Shown here: one piece after another, positions 46,128 to 58,178 of the stretch
Layout of the letters: each line of letters starts with the position of its first letter
Position numbering within the stretch: position 1 is the stretch's first letter
Assembly (NCBI RefSeq): GCF_030272615.1
Contig: NC_081410.1
Span: forward strand, 222,943,415 to 223,007,414
From: Cryptomeria japonica
Lineage: Eukaryota > Streptophyta > Pinopsida > Cupressales > Cupressaceae
Direction of reading: 5' to 3'
Length of the DNA stretch: 64,000 nucleotides
Program-made: the position numbers and the translations under genes
Notes under the pieces: model-generated
Database searches by the model: none
Told to the model about the DNA's origin: nothing
Seen by the model: the letters and a program-made list of their open reading frames with translations, nothing else

Positions 46128-47792
46128 CTAAAAATATGTAGGGAGGATGTCAAACTTTCCATCTTCTGGCACCTCAAAGAGGTTTTCACCATCAAATACA
46201 TCCTTTATTTTTCCTCTTGATTGATCTAGTGTTGCCATGAAATGGTTTTCAGCACCAGGTCTCTTTCCTTGTTTTATTTCAATTTTGTGACTGGAAAGTT
46301 TGGCATTCTCATGACTGCAAGAAACATTACTTGATTCCGCGATGGAAGATATCTTAGGTTTTATGGGTTCGACAACATTAAGATACACAACTAAGTCATG
46401 GTCATTGGAAAAGACATCCAATTCAGGGTTTTCTAGGTTATCCCAATCAATTAGTTCTGGATGAAGAAGAGGTAAGTCATAGTCATTGTCATTGTTAGGT
46501 GCTTCAAGGTTCATGATATAATAGTCATAATTTGGCGTAGAGTAGGTAATGCCATAGATAGAATGATATTGAGGACAATCTCTCCCAAGTGCTCTCTAAT
46601 TAGTTCTAACAAAATCAATATTGGTATTTTGTGGTTCACACTCAAGTGGCTCTTCATCTGACATTTGTCCCTTAAACAAATGGATTATATCAACACACAC
46701 GTCTTTAGTACTGCAAGTTTCTTCTTGATTATTTTTAATAGATTCATTTGTATTTTGAAGTTGACATACTTGTGTACATGATATAGAGGATTCTTTTGCT
46801 AGGTTTTTTCTTCTTTCAAACTCATCTTCTTCTGGACTAATAGTCAATCCTTCTTGACTACCTCTTAGTTCTTCTATGGTTCTGCCATACCTTGGTACAT
46901 CTTGCTCCTCATTTGATAGAAATATGATTTTTCCTAATGCTTGATCCATATCCATTTGTGCTTCTTGTGGCGTTACTTCTTGGTCTTTTTCATCCCCTTT
47001 CTTTTGTTGTCTTGTATATGCCTCTTTTCTTTGGATTCTAAGTTTTTCTTATCTGCTTTCTAACTCTATCTTTTGTTTTGTAAAAGACAAGTCTTCATTT
47101 GTGATAGTTGCTTGCTCTTCATTCTTTTCTTCACTTGATACACTAGATGATACATCTGGACCCCATTTATATTCATTTGAATCTGTCTATGAACCATTGT
47201 CTAGGATTACACCACTGTACCATACAAGAATATTGTATGGTGCAAATAGTTCTCTGATTTCTTCCATCTCTGCTTTTACTTCTTCTAGAATATCTTGTTC
47301 AGATTTTGTATTTGCACGTATTCCTTGAACTTGTTTACAATATTCTTCTTCTCTTTTGATTGCAAGTTCTTCTTGTTGTTTCTCATGTTCTTCTTATTTC
47401 TGCTTATTGACTACTATTTCTACTGCTTGATGTATCTTTTCTTTCCATTTTTCTTTTTTAGAGACTGATTTCTTTCTCCACTTTGGTTGTTGGTAATTTT
47501 GGTTCTTTTGATTTGGTTTTGAATATCCAAGTCTTGATTTATCTTTTTTAGATTGCGAGTGAGGACAAATAAGTCATGAAATACCTTGATGTCGCTTACC
47601 AATTAGTCCTTTTCCTTCATATCCCATTTTTTGCATGATCTTATAACCATTACCATATTGTTCTATGGGAATGTTGACTTCTACAGCTGTTGCTATAGTT
47701 TCGTTTTCATCTTTGTACAACCAACCAAGAATGTCCTTGTCTTCAATTTCTTCTGCAAGTGTTCCAACTCTAACAAATGCTCTATTAAACAT
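46128..47792 (-). pseudogene. Gypsy Pol linker with a G-patch domain
   Basis: 47574-47792 encodes YGNGYKIMQKMGYEGKGLIG then KRHQGI, with the glycine spacing of a G-patch (an RNA-binding motif). It lies between protease and RT. The following 1.4 kb to 46128 is an acidic, poorly ordered linker (MSDEEPLECEPQNTN, and EAPNNDNDYDLPLLHPELID) in broken frames. G-patches are known in some retroviral Pol proteins and in several plant gypsy polyproteins. Confidence 0.75.
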
Positions 47793-48193
47793 GTCTTTTG
47801 ATTTTTCTGAGGTCCGTGATTGGATATTTGTAGGCTTTCCATATGATGTAGGATATTTGGTAGGATATATTGATTCTCTATTATGTGGAACTCTTGTATC
47901 TTATGTTGGCTTCAGATTATTGCAATATTGGCTAGAGTCTGCAATTATAGTGACCTCTTGTCCTTCATGAGGAAAGTTTACACATTGATGATATGTAGAA
48001 GGAACTGCTTGCATGTTGTGAATCCATGGCCTTCCCAGAAGAATGTTATAAGAGAGGTTCAATCTAAAACCTGACATAATGTATTCCTTTCCACAGGTCC
48101 TATTTTGATTGGTAACACCACAGTTCCTTTAGAAGAATGCTTCGCTTCATCATAAGCCTTAATGGTTATTTTCTTCTTTGGATGTATTGAATT

Positions 48194-48493
48194 TTATGAA
48201 TATCCCAAAGCCTTTATTAAACTTAATGCATAAATTTTTAAGCTAGCTCCACCATCTATGAGTACGTGTTTGATATGAGTTTTATTAATGGTGACTTCAA
48301 CATGTAAGAGAGTGTTGTGAGGATGTTGCAAGGATACGTCATCATTTTCAGAAAATGATAAGCAATGAGGGGCTATAAGGTGTCTCACCATGTTTTGGAA
48401 CTGATCCACATTCAAGTCTTTTGAAACAATTGTTTCTACTAAATCTTTTTCCAAAATTTCCTTATGTATAGGTGAAACTTTGAGAAGTTCCAA
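48194..48493 (-). pseudogene. Gypsy aspartic protease
   Basis: A 99-residue piece with HVEVTINKTHIKHVLIDGGA, then SLKIYALSLIKALGYS: the retropepsin site reads DGGAS. The region downstream continues to the G-patch in another frame. It would mature the polyprotein. Confidence 0.85.
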
Positions 48494-48707
48494 AATTGAT
48501 ATTTGAGCAGGTATTCTTTGTAATTGCTCTACTAAATTTTATTGTTGTGAAGTGGATGTTGATTCTTTTGTTATACCCAAAAAGGTGAACTTCGCTTTGC
48601 TTCTCATAATGAAATTGATTGGTTCTGAAGGTGTGTTTTCTTTAACGATGATGGCATTTACCACATCATCATATGTATAAGTGTAGTTCACTTTGGCTTT
48701 TCCTTTG

Positions 48708-50247
48708 TCATCTTTTAATTTTGGATTGTTCACCTTTTTCATAGTTTGGAAGCGGAGTTTTGAAGGCTAGGTGTGATTCGTTTGTCTTACGACTATCCAC
48801 TGTGATAGTTCCATTATTGATTAAATCTTGGATAAGGTGTTTCAATCTCTGATAATAATTAGTTTGGTGTCCTTTATTCCGATGATAATTACAAAAAATG
48901 ATTTTCATTCCACCAATTAGGCTTGACTTGTGGTTCATAACTTCTTGCTTCTGGTAAAATAATTAGCTTGTTTGCAAGAAGAGTTTTTAAAGCTCATTCC
49001 AAGGGTTCTCCAATGTTTGTGAATTTTCTGTGAGGATTGGAGAAGAAAGACTTGGATTTATTGCTTTCTTGATTCTTATTGTTTGGGATCTAACTTGATA
49101 GATTAAAGATTGGTTGTTGTTTCATAGAATTATTGTCGTTATTTCCTCCATTGATGACATTCCTATTCTTTGACCAGAACTTGGGTTTGTCATTGTTGTT
49201 GTTGTTGTTGTAAGAATTATAGTAAATTTTTAGTTCTCCTTTCTTTACCATCGCGTCTTCTATTTTCAGACCATTCTCAATCATCTTGTCGAAAGAGGGA
49301 GGACATTACATTTTTAGTCGATAACTCATTTCAATGATAAGATTATCAATGAATATGTCCCTCTTTTATTGATCAGGTACATCTCTTGGATACCTATTAA
49401 ACATTCATTTCGATTGCTGCAAGAAGATCATAAAAGATTCACCATTCTTTTGTTTCACATTGCATAAATCCAACATTGTTATCTCATTCCTTACATTGTA
49501 GGAGTATTATGAAATAAATCTATTCATGAGTTCTTCAAAAGATTTTATCGCAAATGGTAATCTTGAAAACTATTCCATTGATTGTCCATTTAAACTCCCA
49601 GGGAAAAGACGCATCAGGTAAGTCTCATCGTGCACAAATTCCATACTCATAGTACAAAAATCCTTAATGTGATCCTGAGGATGGGATTTTCCATCGTATT
49701 TGTCATATTTAGGGATCTCGCAATGCTGTGGAATCGGTATCATATTCAAACTTTTATCAAAAGGATACGGGTAGATATCTTCCAATGAATACTTCTTGGA
49801 GCTTGTTCCATTCGGCATATCTTATATCTATTGTTGTAGAGTTTGCATTTGCTGAGTGAGATTTAACAACGGATTATCCATACGGTTTCTCCTTGTCTCT
49901 TCATAAGTTCTTCTATCACTATGCTCTCTTCTTGTGTCATCACGTTATTTTCTTGTCTCTTCATGACTTTCTTTGTTGACATATTCGTTATTTGGATCAT
50001 CTGTGTTTTGGGTGTTACTTGCCTCCACATCTTGTTTCAAACTTTCTATGTTAAAGTCTTGTGGCAATTTAACTGCTGATTTTGCCAACATCAAAAGATA
50101 TTTCTCTTTTTGCTTTGTCAATAATTTTTCCATTTGTCTATCAAATTTGAAATCTTGTTCAAGGTCTCTAATGGTGTTATTGACCACTTCTTCATCAACA
50201 ATCGTATACACAAAAGTTTGGAACATCAGATTATATTCTTCCTCCAT
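48708..50247 (-). pseudogene. Gypsy Gag (Retrotrans_gag type, broken)
   Basis: The start at 50247 (MEEEYNLMFQTF) is the first long open stretch after the leader. Then come YDKYDGKSHPQDHIKDFCTM, LMRLFPGSLNGQSMEW (the retrotransposon Gag core) and FEELMNRFISYY. The single zinc-like motif is FCNYHRNKGHQTNYYQRLKH, the form seen in Tat Gag but with Tyr in place of the usual last Cys. Stops near 49830, 49560 and 48950 split it. Confidence 0.82.
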
Positions 50248-52029
50248 TTGTTTTTATTGTTTTATGAGTTGTTCGTATTGAGCTCTAGTCCAAACTAGCA
50301 TGTGATTTGTTTTGAAATTTTGAAGTTTTATAAAGAAAAATCAATAGGTGATTATTGGTTTAGGAATATATGGTTTGTTGATTTTACCACTATTGTTTGT
50401 TCGTTGTGATAAAGCATCTCTTTGTTGAAAAGCACGTCCTTGCAAAATTTCTTCATCAAATTCTGTCCCCCAGCCACGTAAATAGTGACGAAAATGGTGT
50501 AGAAATATCGTATGTTTTAATAAGATCTTGTGATTGATATACAAGAATCTTATTCTTTTCTAAGTAGCTTTATAACTGGGTTTTCTTTTCTTAAGGCGAT
50601 ACTTAAAAGTCATATAAGCATGTGATAGTTTACAAGTTTGCTTGATTCCAAATTTGATGCAATTCTGATTTTGATATAACCTAGGTTCAAAATAGGAAAG
50701 ATATATCCAAGATAATGAACACAAGATGGATTGATCAAGCTTCGTGATAGAGGATTTTATATACCCTGATGAGAAACTTGACAATGATGCCAATTTTTGC
50801 ACTTAATATGTTTTAATCAATAGCTTGTTGAATTTTTTATGCTTATGGAAACCTTTTGGAAATATCTTGTTGGATTAGTGACCCAATTATTGAACTAGTT
50901 TGAAAATGTGTGATAGTTTAAAGACAAATCTACTCAAGAAATGTTTTGATACTAATTCTGAAATATTGGTTTGATATGCTTTGTTTTAGATGTGAAAAAA
51001 CCTTTGTGCTAACTCTTGTGGTAAAGAGTGTTAACTTATGGGATAAAAGTGCTATTTTGTTCTTGAAAGTGCTATTCTGACTATGTTTCAAGGATTCTTT
51101 TCAAATATTTGAGCAATTTGTTGGATTTTTGCTCATTTTTAGATGATGTTTTTCTTCAATTTTTGACCATTTTGAACATGTCATAGACATAGAAGACACA
51201 ATGTTTGAAAAACAAAATGCATAAGCAAGTACAAATCCTATGGCAGGCTAAGACAATAATTGTTGAATCTCACATGGGGTTTCCTCTAAGGCTACGCTAT
51301 TCAAAGTGGATATTTAGATGCTTGACCCCATTGGCTCCACCCTCAACACTCACTTCTCCGGGGCAGCCAAGCACCAGTTTCCATGAAAACTCCCCATGGA
51401 AAACTTTATCTCTACTAAGAACCATATATGTGTGAGCCGCTTCAGAGGTCCGACCTGCCGTGCCAACAATTAGAAGGATTTTGGCAACTAGTACAAGTGA
51501 TTTTTAGTAAAGGCTTCTGATCATGTGGCCATACATGCAACACTTTCAGCTCTGTAAATATAGAAGGTTCCCAGCCTATAGAGGTTGCACTCCATAGGGT
51601 TTATGGGGAAAAATAGTATTGGTATGAACTTATCAACACATGTTGCTTATGACTTTCATCACAAACATGATTTATTTAGAGTGGATTAGAAGGACTCGGT
51701 ATTAGCCCGTTTCCACTTTGGGTCATTCCCCTCTCATTGGCCCCCTTAAGGCAGCTCAATAAGGAAGGCCTTCTAAAGGTTACACATAAAAGAAAGTAGG
51801 TCTGGTTTCTTGATCACTGTATGAGGGTGAGAGCATACTTACCTACTACTTCATCAAGCATGGAAAACACAAGTTTATTTTAGCCTCCTAAAGAGTATGT
51901 GCAACTACTTTAAAGAAGTTACTCAAAATACAAGTTGCATGTTGTCAATTTATCCCCTAAATTAAGCTAAATGAGCAAGATATGATGTGTTACTTTCCAA
52001 AATAGAGATCTTAATTAACTAGGCGAGGA
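50248..52029 (-). other. Gypsy 5' leader, part next to Gag, up to the LINE insertion
   Basis: Long non-coding leader. It includes blocks like GTGCTAACTC and AAAGTGCTATT (51006-51075) that echo the repeat on the other side of the LINE (57780-58060). The stretch 51230-51470 is less AT-rich, with no recognisable coding. Confidence 0.55.
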
Positions 52030-54430
52030 TCCTTTCTCATAGATGTTCCCTATCAGTTGTCAATAGAATTGGCTTGGATCATTATCCCATTTCTTTTGTT
52101 GCTAAGTCTATTAAGAGTAAACAGTGTTTCCCTTTCCGGTTTGAGAAGATGTGGATTTCTCACCCCTCTTTGGAAAAATCCGTTGCCAATTGGTGGAATA
52201 TTGATGTGGATGGAACAACCATGTACAAAGTTGCTAAAAAAATTAGAAACATCAAAGATAACATTAAGATCTGGAATAAGAAGGTTTTTGGTGATATTTT
52301 TGAATAAAAAAAAAAGCTGAAGGAGGAATTAGAACAAATCCAAAACTCTATATAGAAAGATGGCTATAAAAAGTATCCCAAGGCTAAGGAAGATGATATT
52401 TTAGTCAAACTTCACAACATTATATCTAGGGAGGAAATCTATCGGAGACAGAGATCTAGGGCTATTTGGCTAGAAGCTGGGGATAGATATACTAATTTTT
52501 TTCACATGAATTCTATGAAACATAAAGCTATGAATAGAATATCCATTTTAATTGCTGAGGACAAAATTATTCTTAAGGATTATGACATTGGGGATGAAGT
52601 TGTTAGTTTCTTCTCTTGGCTACTCACAGGTAGTAAGGAGATTGATTTTGCTAAGCAACAGGATCTGGTTGACAACATCCCCAAGATTATTGAACCTCAC
52701 CAAAATAAGGCCCTTTCTGCTATCCCTTCTGCTGAGGAAATTAAAAAAGTGATCTTGTCCTTTTAGGGGGATAAGGGTCTGGGACTTGATGGCTTCCCCA
52801 TGTTCTTTTTTCAGGAATTTTGGCATATTTGGGGAAAAGACATGGTCAATGCTATTAAAGAATTTTTTGGATCAAGGAAAGAAGCCTTAAGGAAATCAAC
52901 TCTACTTTTATTGCCTTATTTCCTAAGGTGGCTAGGGCGGATTCCATGGGAAAATTCAGGCCAATAAGTCTATGTAACTCCTTTTATAAGATCATTTCTA
53001 AAGTTATGACTTCTAGACTTTTGGCTGTCCTCCCCTTTATCATCTTAGAGGAGCAAAAAGGATTTGTCCCTGGTAGGTAGATTTTGGATTCTATCATCCT
53101 TGTGCATGAGAATATTCATTCTCTTAATGTTGCCAATAAAGAAGGCTTTCTGATAAAGTTGGATCTGGCTAAAGCATATGACAAAGTGGAATGACAAGCT
53201 CTTTTCAGAATTATGGAGGCCTTTGGATTTGATGAGAAGATAATCAAAATTACCAGAGAGTTGATCTCCACCCCAATGTTTTCAATTCTCATCAATGGGT
53301 CTCCATCTATATTCTTTAAATCTTCTAGGGGGCTTAGACAAGGAGATCCCATATCTCCTATCCTATTTACCATCTTGGCGGAGAGCATGAGAAAACTGAT
53401 CCAAAAAATGAAAGTGAATAAAACTATCAAAGGTCTTCAACCTTCCTCTGCTAATGTGTCTTGTACTCACCAACAATTTGTTGATGATACAATTTTAATG
53501 GGATATTCCTCTGTTGGGGAGGTTGCTACCTTTAAAGGTGCTCTTAGTTCATATTCATTGGTGACAGGCCAACAAGTCAATTGGGACAAGTCTGCTATCT
53601 ATTTCATGAATAATCCTATCATAAGACAATAGAGAATTGCTAATATCATTGGGTGCAAGGTGGAAATGCCCCCCTCCACTTATTTGGGTCTCCCTTTGGG
53701 ATTAGTTCCCCCAAACTCATTCTAGAATTTGTTAATTGACAAACTCAACAAAAAACTAGCTGGCTCAAGGATCCATGTTATCTCAAGCAGGAAAGTTGCA
53801 ACTCCTTCAAGCTACTCTTCAGAATCTCCCTGTCTATGCCTCTCAGTCTATTTGGTATTTTGGCTAAATTTGCTGAAGCTTTAGAGAGGATTCAAAAAAA
53901 GATTTCTTTGGTCAAGGGTAGAAGAAATAAAAGGATTTCCTTGGTTTCCTGGGACAAAGTGTGTAAGCCAAAGAGCAAGGGAGGTCTAGGTATTAAAGCT
54001 CTCAAAACTTTTAATAAAGCTCTGCTTGCTAAACAGATATGGAGGGCTTATGGCATTAAGAAAGATTGGAACTGGGTTTGGTTTGATAAATATATTCATG
54101 ATCAACCTCTCCAGTCTCTCCTCTACTCTGAAGACATCCCAGTTGGGTTTTTCATATGGAATAGTATTATCAAATCCACAAAAGTTGCCAAAGCTGGAGT
54201 TGGATGGGTCCTTGGCAAAGGTGACAAAATTAGGTTCTGGGAGGATCCTTGGATTAAAGATGAACCTCTCTTTAATCAAGACTATAGTCAATTAATTGAT
54301 GAATGTAAAAGAAGGTTTGGGTCTATGGTTTGTAACTATTGGAAGGAGAATATATGGGTAAGGCTTGATGCTATTTATGCTGGGTTTTCACTGCTTAAGT
54401 AGGATCTGCTGTCCTTTTCTATTAATAAAG
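52030..54430 (+). pseudogene. LINE endonuclease C-terminus and reverse transcriptase (broken)
   Basis: It opens with LDHYPISFVAKSIKS, the end of an AP-type endonuclease, and PFRFEKMWISHPSLEK. An L1 linker follows with SRAIWLEAGDRYTNFFHMNS. The RT shows FRPISLCNSFYKIISKV, FVPGR then a stop where Gln is usual, LIKLDLAKAYDKVE then a stop where Trp is usual, SRGLRQGDPISPILF, and the catalytic box HQQFVDDTILMG near 53470-53500 with both Asp present. The thumb continues as WDKVCKPKSKGGLGIKALK. Frameshifts near 52770, 52960 and 53640 break it. It would copy LINE RNA at a nicked target. Confidence 0.9.
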
Positions 54431-55490
54431 ATTTTGATGATGTGTTCCTCTGGAAGAGTAATCCTAGGGGTAACTTCACTATTGCCTCAGCCTATAAAAA
54501 CACATTTAGCTAGATCAGCAACCCAATATGGGGTAAAGTTTGGAATAGAATTCTTATTCCTAAAGTTAACATTTTTTTTTGGCTTGCTATTCATAATAGG
54601 ATTCTTACTATTGATAACTTGGACCGAAGAGGTTTTATGTTTCCTAACAGGTGTGAGCTATGTCAGAAAGAGGAAGAATTAGTAGATCATCTGTTCATCC
54701 ATTGCTCCTTCACTTGGAAAATCTAGAGTAAGTTTTGGGTGAAATGGAAAGTTGATTGAGTTATGCACAACAGTCTCAAGGAAACTATTTGGTAATGGAC
54801 CTTTCCCACAAAATTTCCTCTTATCAAGAACCTCTGGTCCTTGATCCTTCCTATGACTTGTTGGTATATCTAGAAAGAGAGAAATAACAAAATCTTTAGG
54901 GAAGCTAAGTGCACATCTCAGGTGGTCTTTGAAAAAATTTGCAGGGCTATAAAAGAAAACTTAAATATTCCTCACAGAAATAACAAGCAATGGTTTTTTG
55001 CTGACATGAATGATATTAAGAGAGACATCCTTACTAAATTGAATTTGATTCACAAATTTTGCAAATCTAACAATAAGACTAGGAGAGAAAATTTTGTTTG
55101 GAGATTTCCCGATTATGACTGGGTCAAGGTGAATTTTGATGGGGCTGCTAAAGGCAACCCTAGGAAGTCTGGAGGGGGAGGAGTCATCAGAAATTCTCAA
55201 GGTGCTTGCATTGCTGCTATTGCTTCTCCCTTTGGAGTTCAAAATAATCATGTTGCTGAAGCTCAGGATATGCTGAAATGCCTCCAGCTTGCTCAAGGTT
55301 TCAAATTTTAAAAAATATGGTTGGAAGGGGACTCCCTCAATATCATTTAGGCTCTTAAAGGTACTAGTTCTTCCTCTTGGAATATAACTAGTATTAAATG
55401 ACTATGATAGTATTCTCATAACCCATACTCTAAGGGAAGGCAATAAGGTTGTGGACCTTTTAGCTAATGAGGGGGTCTATTTAAAGGTGG
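54431..55490 (+). pseudogene. LINE zf-RVT zinc region and RNase H
   Basis: 54440-54730 encodes a zf-RVT domain (FFWLAIHNRILTIDNLDRRG, then RCELCQKEEELVDHLFIHC with C-x2-C and H-x4-C-like spacing). 55110-55480 encodes RNase H: DWVKVNFDGAAKGNPRKSGG (first Asp), HVAEAQDMLKCL (Glu), LEGDSLNII (Asp), then LLANEGVYLKVD. All catalytic acids are visible, but stops and one frameshift interrupt the frame. This domain order is usual for plant L1 elements with RNase H. Confidence 0.88.
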
Positions 55491-57468
55491 ATGCTAAATA
55501 TACTGGAGAAGCCCAATGTAAAAGGGATGTTCAGGAGCAATTATCATTTGATCGTATTAATGATTCAAGTTAAAATCATGATTACCTCTTGGGGTCCGAA
55601 AATCAAAGACAAAGATTGGGGGTATGGAAAATGTCAATTAATGATTATTTTTAGGCATCATTTTTATGATCAATGGTGTGATGGGGCTTATAATAATAAG
55701 TGCTGGATCTCTGCAACCATTATTATTTACCTTTTTAAAATCACAGAAGGTACTTTGTTTTGTGAACCCAGTATTTTGCTCAAGAGCCTGTGTTTAAGTC
55801 ATGGTCTGCAATTTGTAAGATATACTATTGAAGAATTCGAATTGCTTTTCAACATGGGAGGTAACCTAAACTAGAATGAGCCCTCTGGTTGTGAGAATTG
55901 GAAAAGTGAGCAGAAAGTGTGGAGGAGGCTCCATAGACATGGATTCACAGACTACATGGAAAAGTTGCATGGAAGCAAAAAATCAGTGTCTCAAGGCTTT
56001 GCTAAGGGTTGGAACAACAACAAAGTTACTTTGTTTGGGGAGACCTGGAATATTGATGAGGATTTGGTTGCGAAGGTCATGGGATTATAGAAGGAGGGCA
56101 CAAAGTTCTATGGAGACCAAAAGTTTACCACTGAAGCAATTAAAAATTTCCCAAAAACTGATGATGAGAAGGCACGGCTTGCCAAGAAAGATAATGTTTC
56201 TTACTACCTCCCTCATCAGGTAAATTCTGTTTGGTAGAAGATGCTAAGGGTTTTAATGGAATTTCTGACTGTTGATGGTAGATTTACTAAAGTTTACAAT
56301 TATCATTTTGCTATACTTAATCATTTCCGCCATGGGGTTAAGATTTGTCTTCCCTTTTATTTAGCATCCTCCCTGAATGAGAGCTTGGCTAACCATGCCA
56401 AAAAGCCCAAATCTTACCCCATAGCCCATCAAGGGCTTATTCTGCTCATTTACGAACACTTGAAGAAAAAAGCTAGGGTTAGCAAGGATGATAATCTGGT
56501 GACAAATGCTCATATTTTAGAGAGTTGTAATGACTCTGAGTCTGAAGATGATTTGTCTAATGTTCCTATCCATAAAAAAAGGGAGGGTTGACATTGATAA
56601 AGTGGACACGGATGTGGATGATGGCATGGAGGAGGAATAGGGGAAGGAGGCTGATATTGAAGTGGAGAGTGAGAAGAAAGAGGATGCTAGAGAAGAGGAG
56701 GAAGGGAAAAGAGATGCTTATACTAAAAACCCTGATTCTAACCCTATGGTATCGGATAGCAAGAATGTTGCCCAAAATTCCATGGAGGAAGCTAACCCTA
56801 AATCTGTGAGCTCTGAGCAGGGAAGGGATACATCGAACATTATTTTGAATGCTGCTCGAAATTGCACGCTGGAGTCTTTCAATTTTTAGAAGTGGGTTAT
56901 TGAAAATATTACCAGCATACAGAGCAAACAAAGAGACCTAGAGTATAAGATTCACAATTTAATCAAGGATACTAATTCAGGGAAAAAGAGTGTAGAGGTG
57001 GAAACCAGTGAAGCAGAGGATGAAATTGAAATGTAGGACTGGTTAGAAAAAGAACTTATAAAAGGTAATTTGAAACATCTGGAAGATGTGATTAGAATTG
57101 TCAAAGATAAGACCAAGGCTGATAACAAAATCATCATCAATTGGGTTGCTAAAACTGAGAAGGTGTTGAAGAATTTTATGAATCACAGTCTTGAGGTCTT
57201 GAGGATCTCGTCTCAAAATATGAATGCCTTGGTGGATTACTTGGAGAGGAAACAACAAAATAAGGATATGGTAATCATTGATGATATGCCGACCTCCAAC
57301 TCTACTCCACAAATCTCTAGGCGAAGGACCAGGCAGATGACCAATGATTTGGAGACAAAGATGAAAGACATTCAGCTGAAGCAGGAGAACAAAGATTTGA
57401 GAGAAGCTGCTAAGGCCATGATGCTATTGGTTAAGAATGCAAAGGAGTCCATAAAAGTTTTTATTTGA
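55491..57468 (+). pseudogene. Extra ORF downstream of RNase H in the LINE, function unknown
   Basis: It follows RNase H directly, with no poly(A) in between, and ends 190 bases before the LINE 3' end. Pieces in order: WGPKIKDKDWGYGK; KSEQKVWRRLHRHGFTDYME; YLPHQVNSVW; MEFLTVDGRFTKVYNYHFAI then GVKICLPFYLASSLNESLAN; an acidic stretch SESEDDLSNVP; and a C-terminal coiled coil (MKHLEDVIRIVKDKTKADNK). Three TAG stops and frameshifts interrupt it. It shows no motif I know. A globular N-terminal domain, charged middle and coiled-coil end loosely recall the layout of ORF2 in elements A-D, though without clear sequence identity. Confidence 0.55.
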
Positions 57469-57660
57469 TATGTAATGCTGGTTTTTGGCTGCCAGTATCT
57501 CGTTGGCTCTGTGCTGTCCTTTTTTCCTAGTTGCTAGTTTTTTTGTTGGTTTCTTTGCAGCTTTTATGTCTAGGTCTTGTCTTCTCTAGTTTCTTTCATG
57601 CTTATCCTTCATATTGTAAGTGGGTTTTGGTCCCTTAAAACCTAATTTTCCTTAATCAAA
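57469..57660 (+). other. LINE 3' untranslated region and tail
   Basis: T/G-rich sequence ending TAAGTGGGTTTTGGTCCC, TTAAAACC and TTAATCAAA, immediately followed by the target duplication. L1 elements of plants often end in a similar GGTTT-GTCCC block. Confidence 0.7.
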
Positions 57661-57673
57661 AACTAGGTGAGGA

Positions 57674-58158
57674 AATGCATGAAATTTGCTTAAAAAGAAT
57701 CCTGCACATAGACATGTCAGTAGTTTGAAAATTTTGGTTCTTGGACATTTAGACTTGCAAGAAAATTTTGTCAGTTACAAATAAAAGCGCTATCCTAACA
57801 AATGCGTTGTCTTTCACCTCAAAAGCGCTAACCTAAAGGACAAAAGCACTAACCTAAAATACAAAAGTGCCGCTCTGCATTCTAAGAAGCGAGAAATCAC
57901 TGACAAAAGTGCTAACCAAAATGACACATGTGGTAACCTGTGAGACAAAAGCATCATCTCAAAGATTAAATGAGTTGATTTACAGATAATAGCACTAACC
58001 TAAATGACAAATGTGCTAACCTGAAGGACAAAAGCACTAACCTATAAAATAAAAGTGTTGTCAGAACTCACATAGGTATGAATCTGGATTACAAATACAT
58101 TAAATTTGTTTTTGCAAGAACTAGACAGGATATTAGAAAGATATATGTGAGGCTCTAG
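57674..58158 (-). repeat. Gypsy 5' leader with imperfect short tandem repeats
   Basis: Between 57780 and 58060 the motif ACAAAAGCACTAACCTAAA recurs about ten times with changes (AAAAGCGCTAACCTAAAGG, AAAAGCACTAACCTAAAAT, AAAAGTGCTAACC and others), spaced roughly 20 to 30 bases. Non-coding. Similar words occur on the other side of the LINE at 51006-51075, which supports the leader being one unit before the LINE insertion. Confidence 0.7.
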
Positions 58159-58178
58159 CCCCACGGTGGGTGCCAAAA
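58159..58178 (-). promoter_or_regulatory. Gypsy primer-binding site
   Basis: The minus strand reads TTTTGGCACCCACCGTGGGG right after the LTR. This resembles the TTTGGCGCCCACCGTGGGG start of many Tat and Ogre-type leaders, not the Met-tRNA form used by the other elements here. Confidence 0.75.

Larger units (their letters stand above)
52030..57660 (+). mobile_element. L1-type LINE with RNase H, 5'-truncated
   Basis: The flanking duplications are AACTAGGCGAGGA (52017-52029) and AACTAGGTGAGGA (57661-57673), 13 bp with one mismatch. The 5' end is cut in the last part of the endonuclease. Then come the RT, a zf-RVT zinc region, a plant-type RNase H, a further ORF and a 3' tail TTAATCAAA with little poly(A). 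Many stops. It was inserted in the gypsy leader. Confidence 0.9.

Noticed and set aside
57780-58060. CTAACCTAAA words as interstitial telomere repeat
   Set aside because: The unit is about 20-30 bases with AAAAGC in each copy, unlike the 7-base plant telomere repeat.
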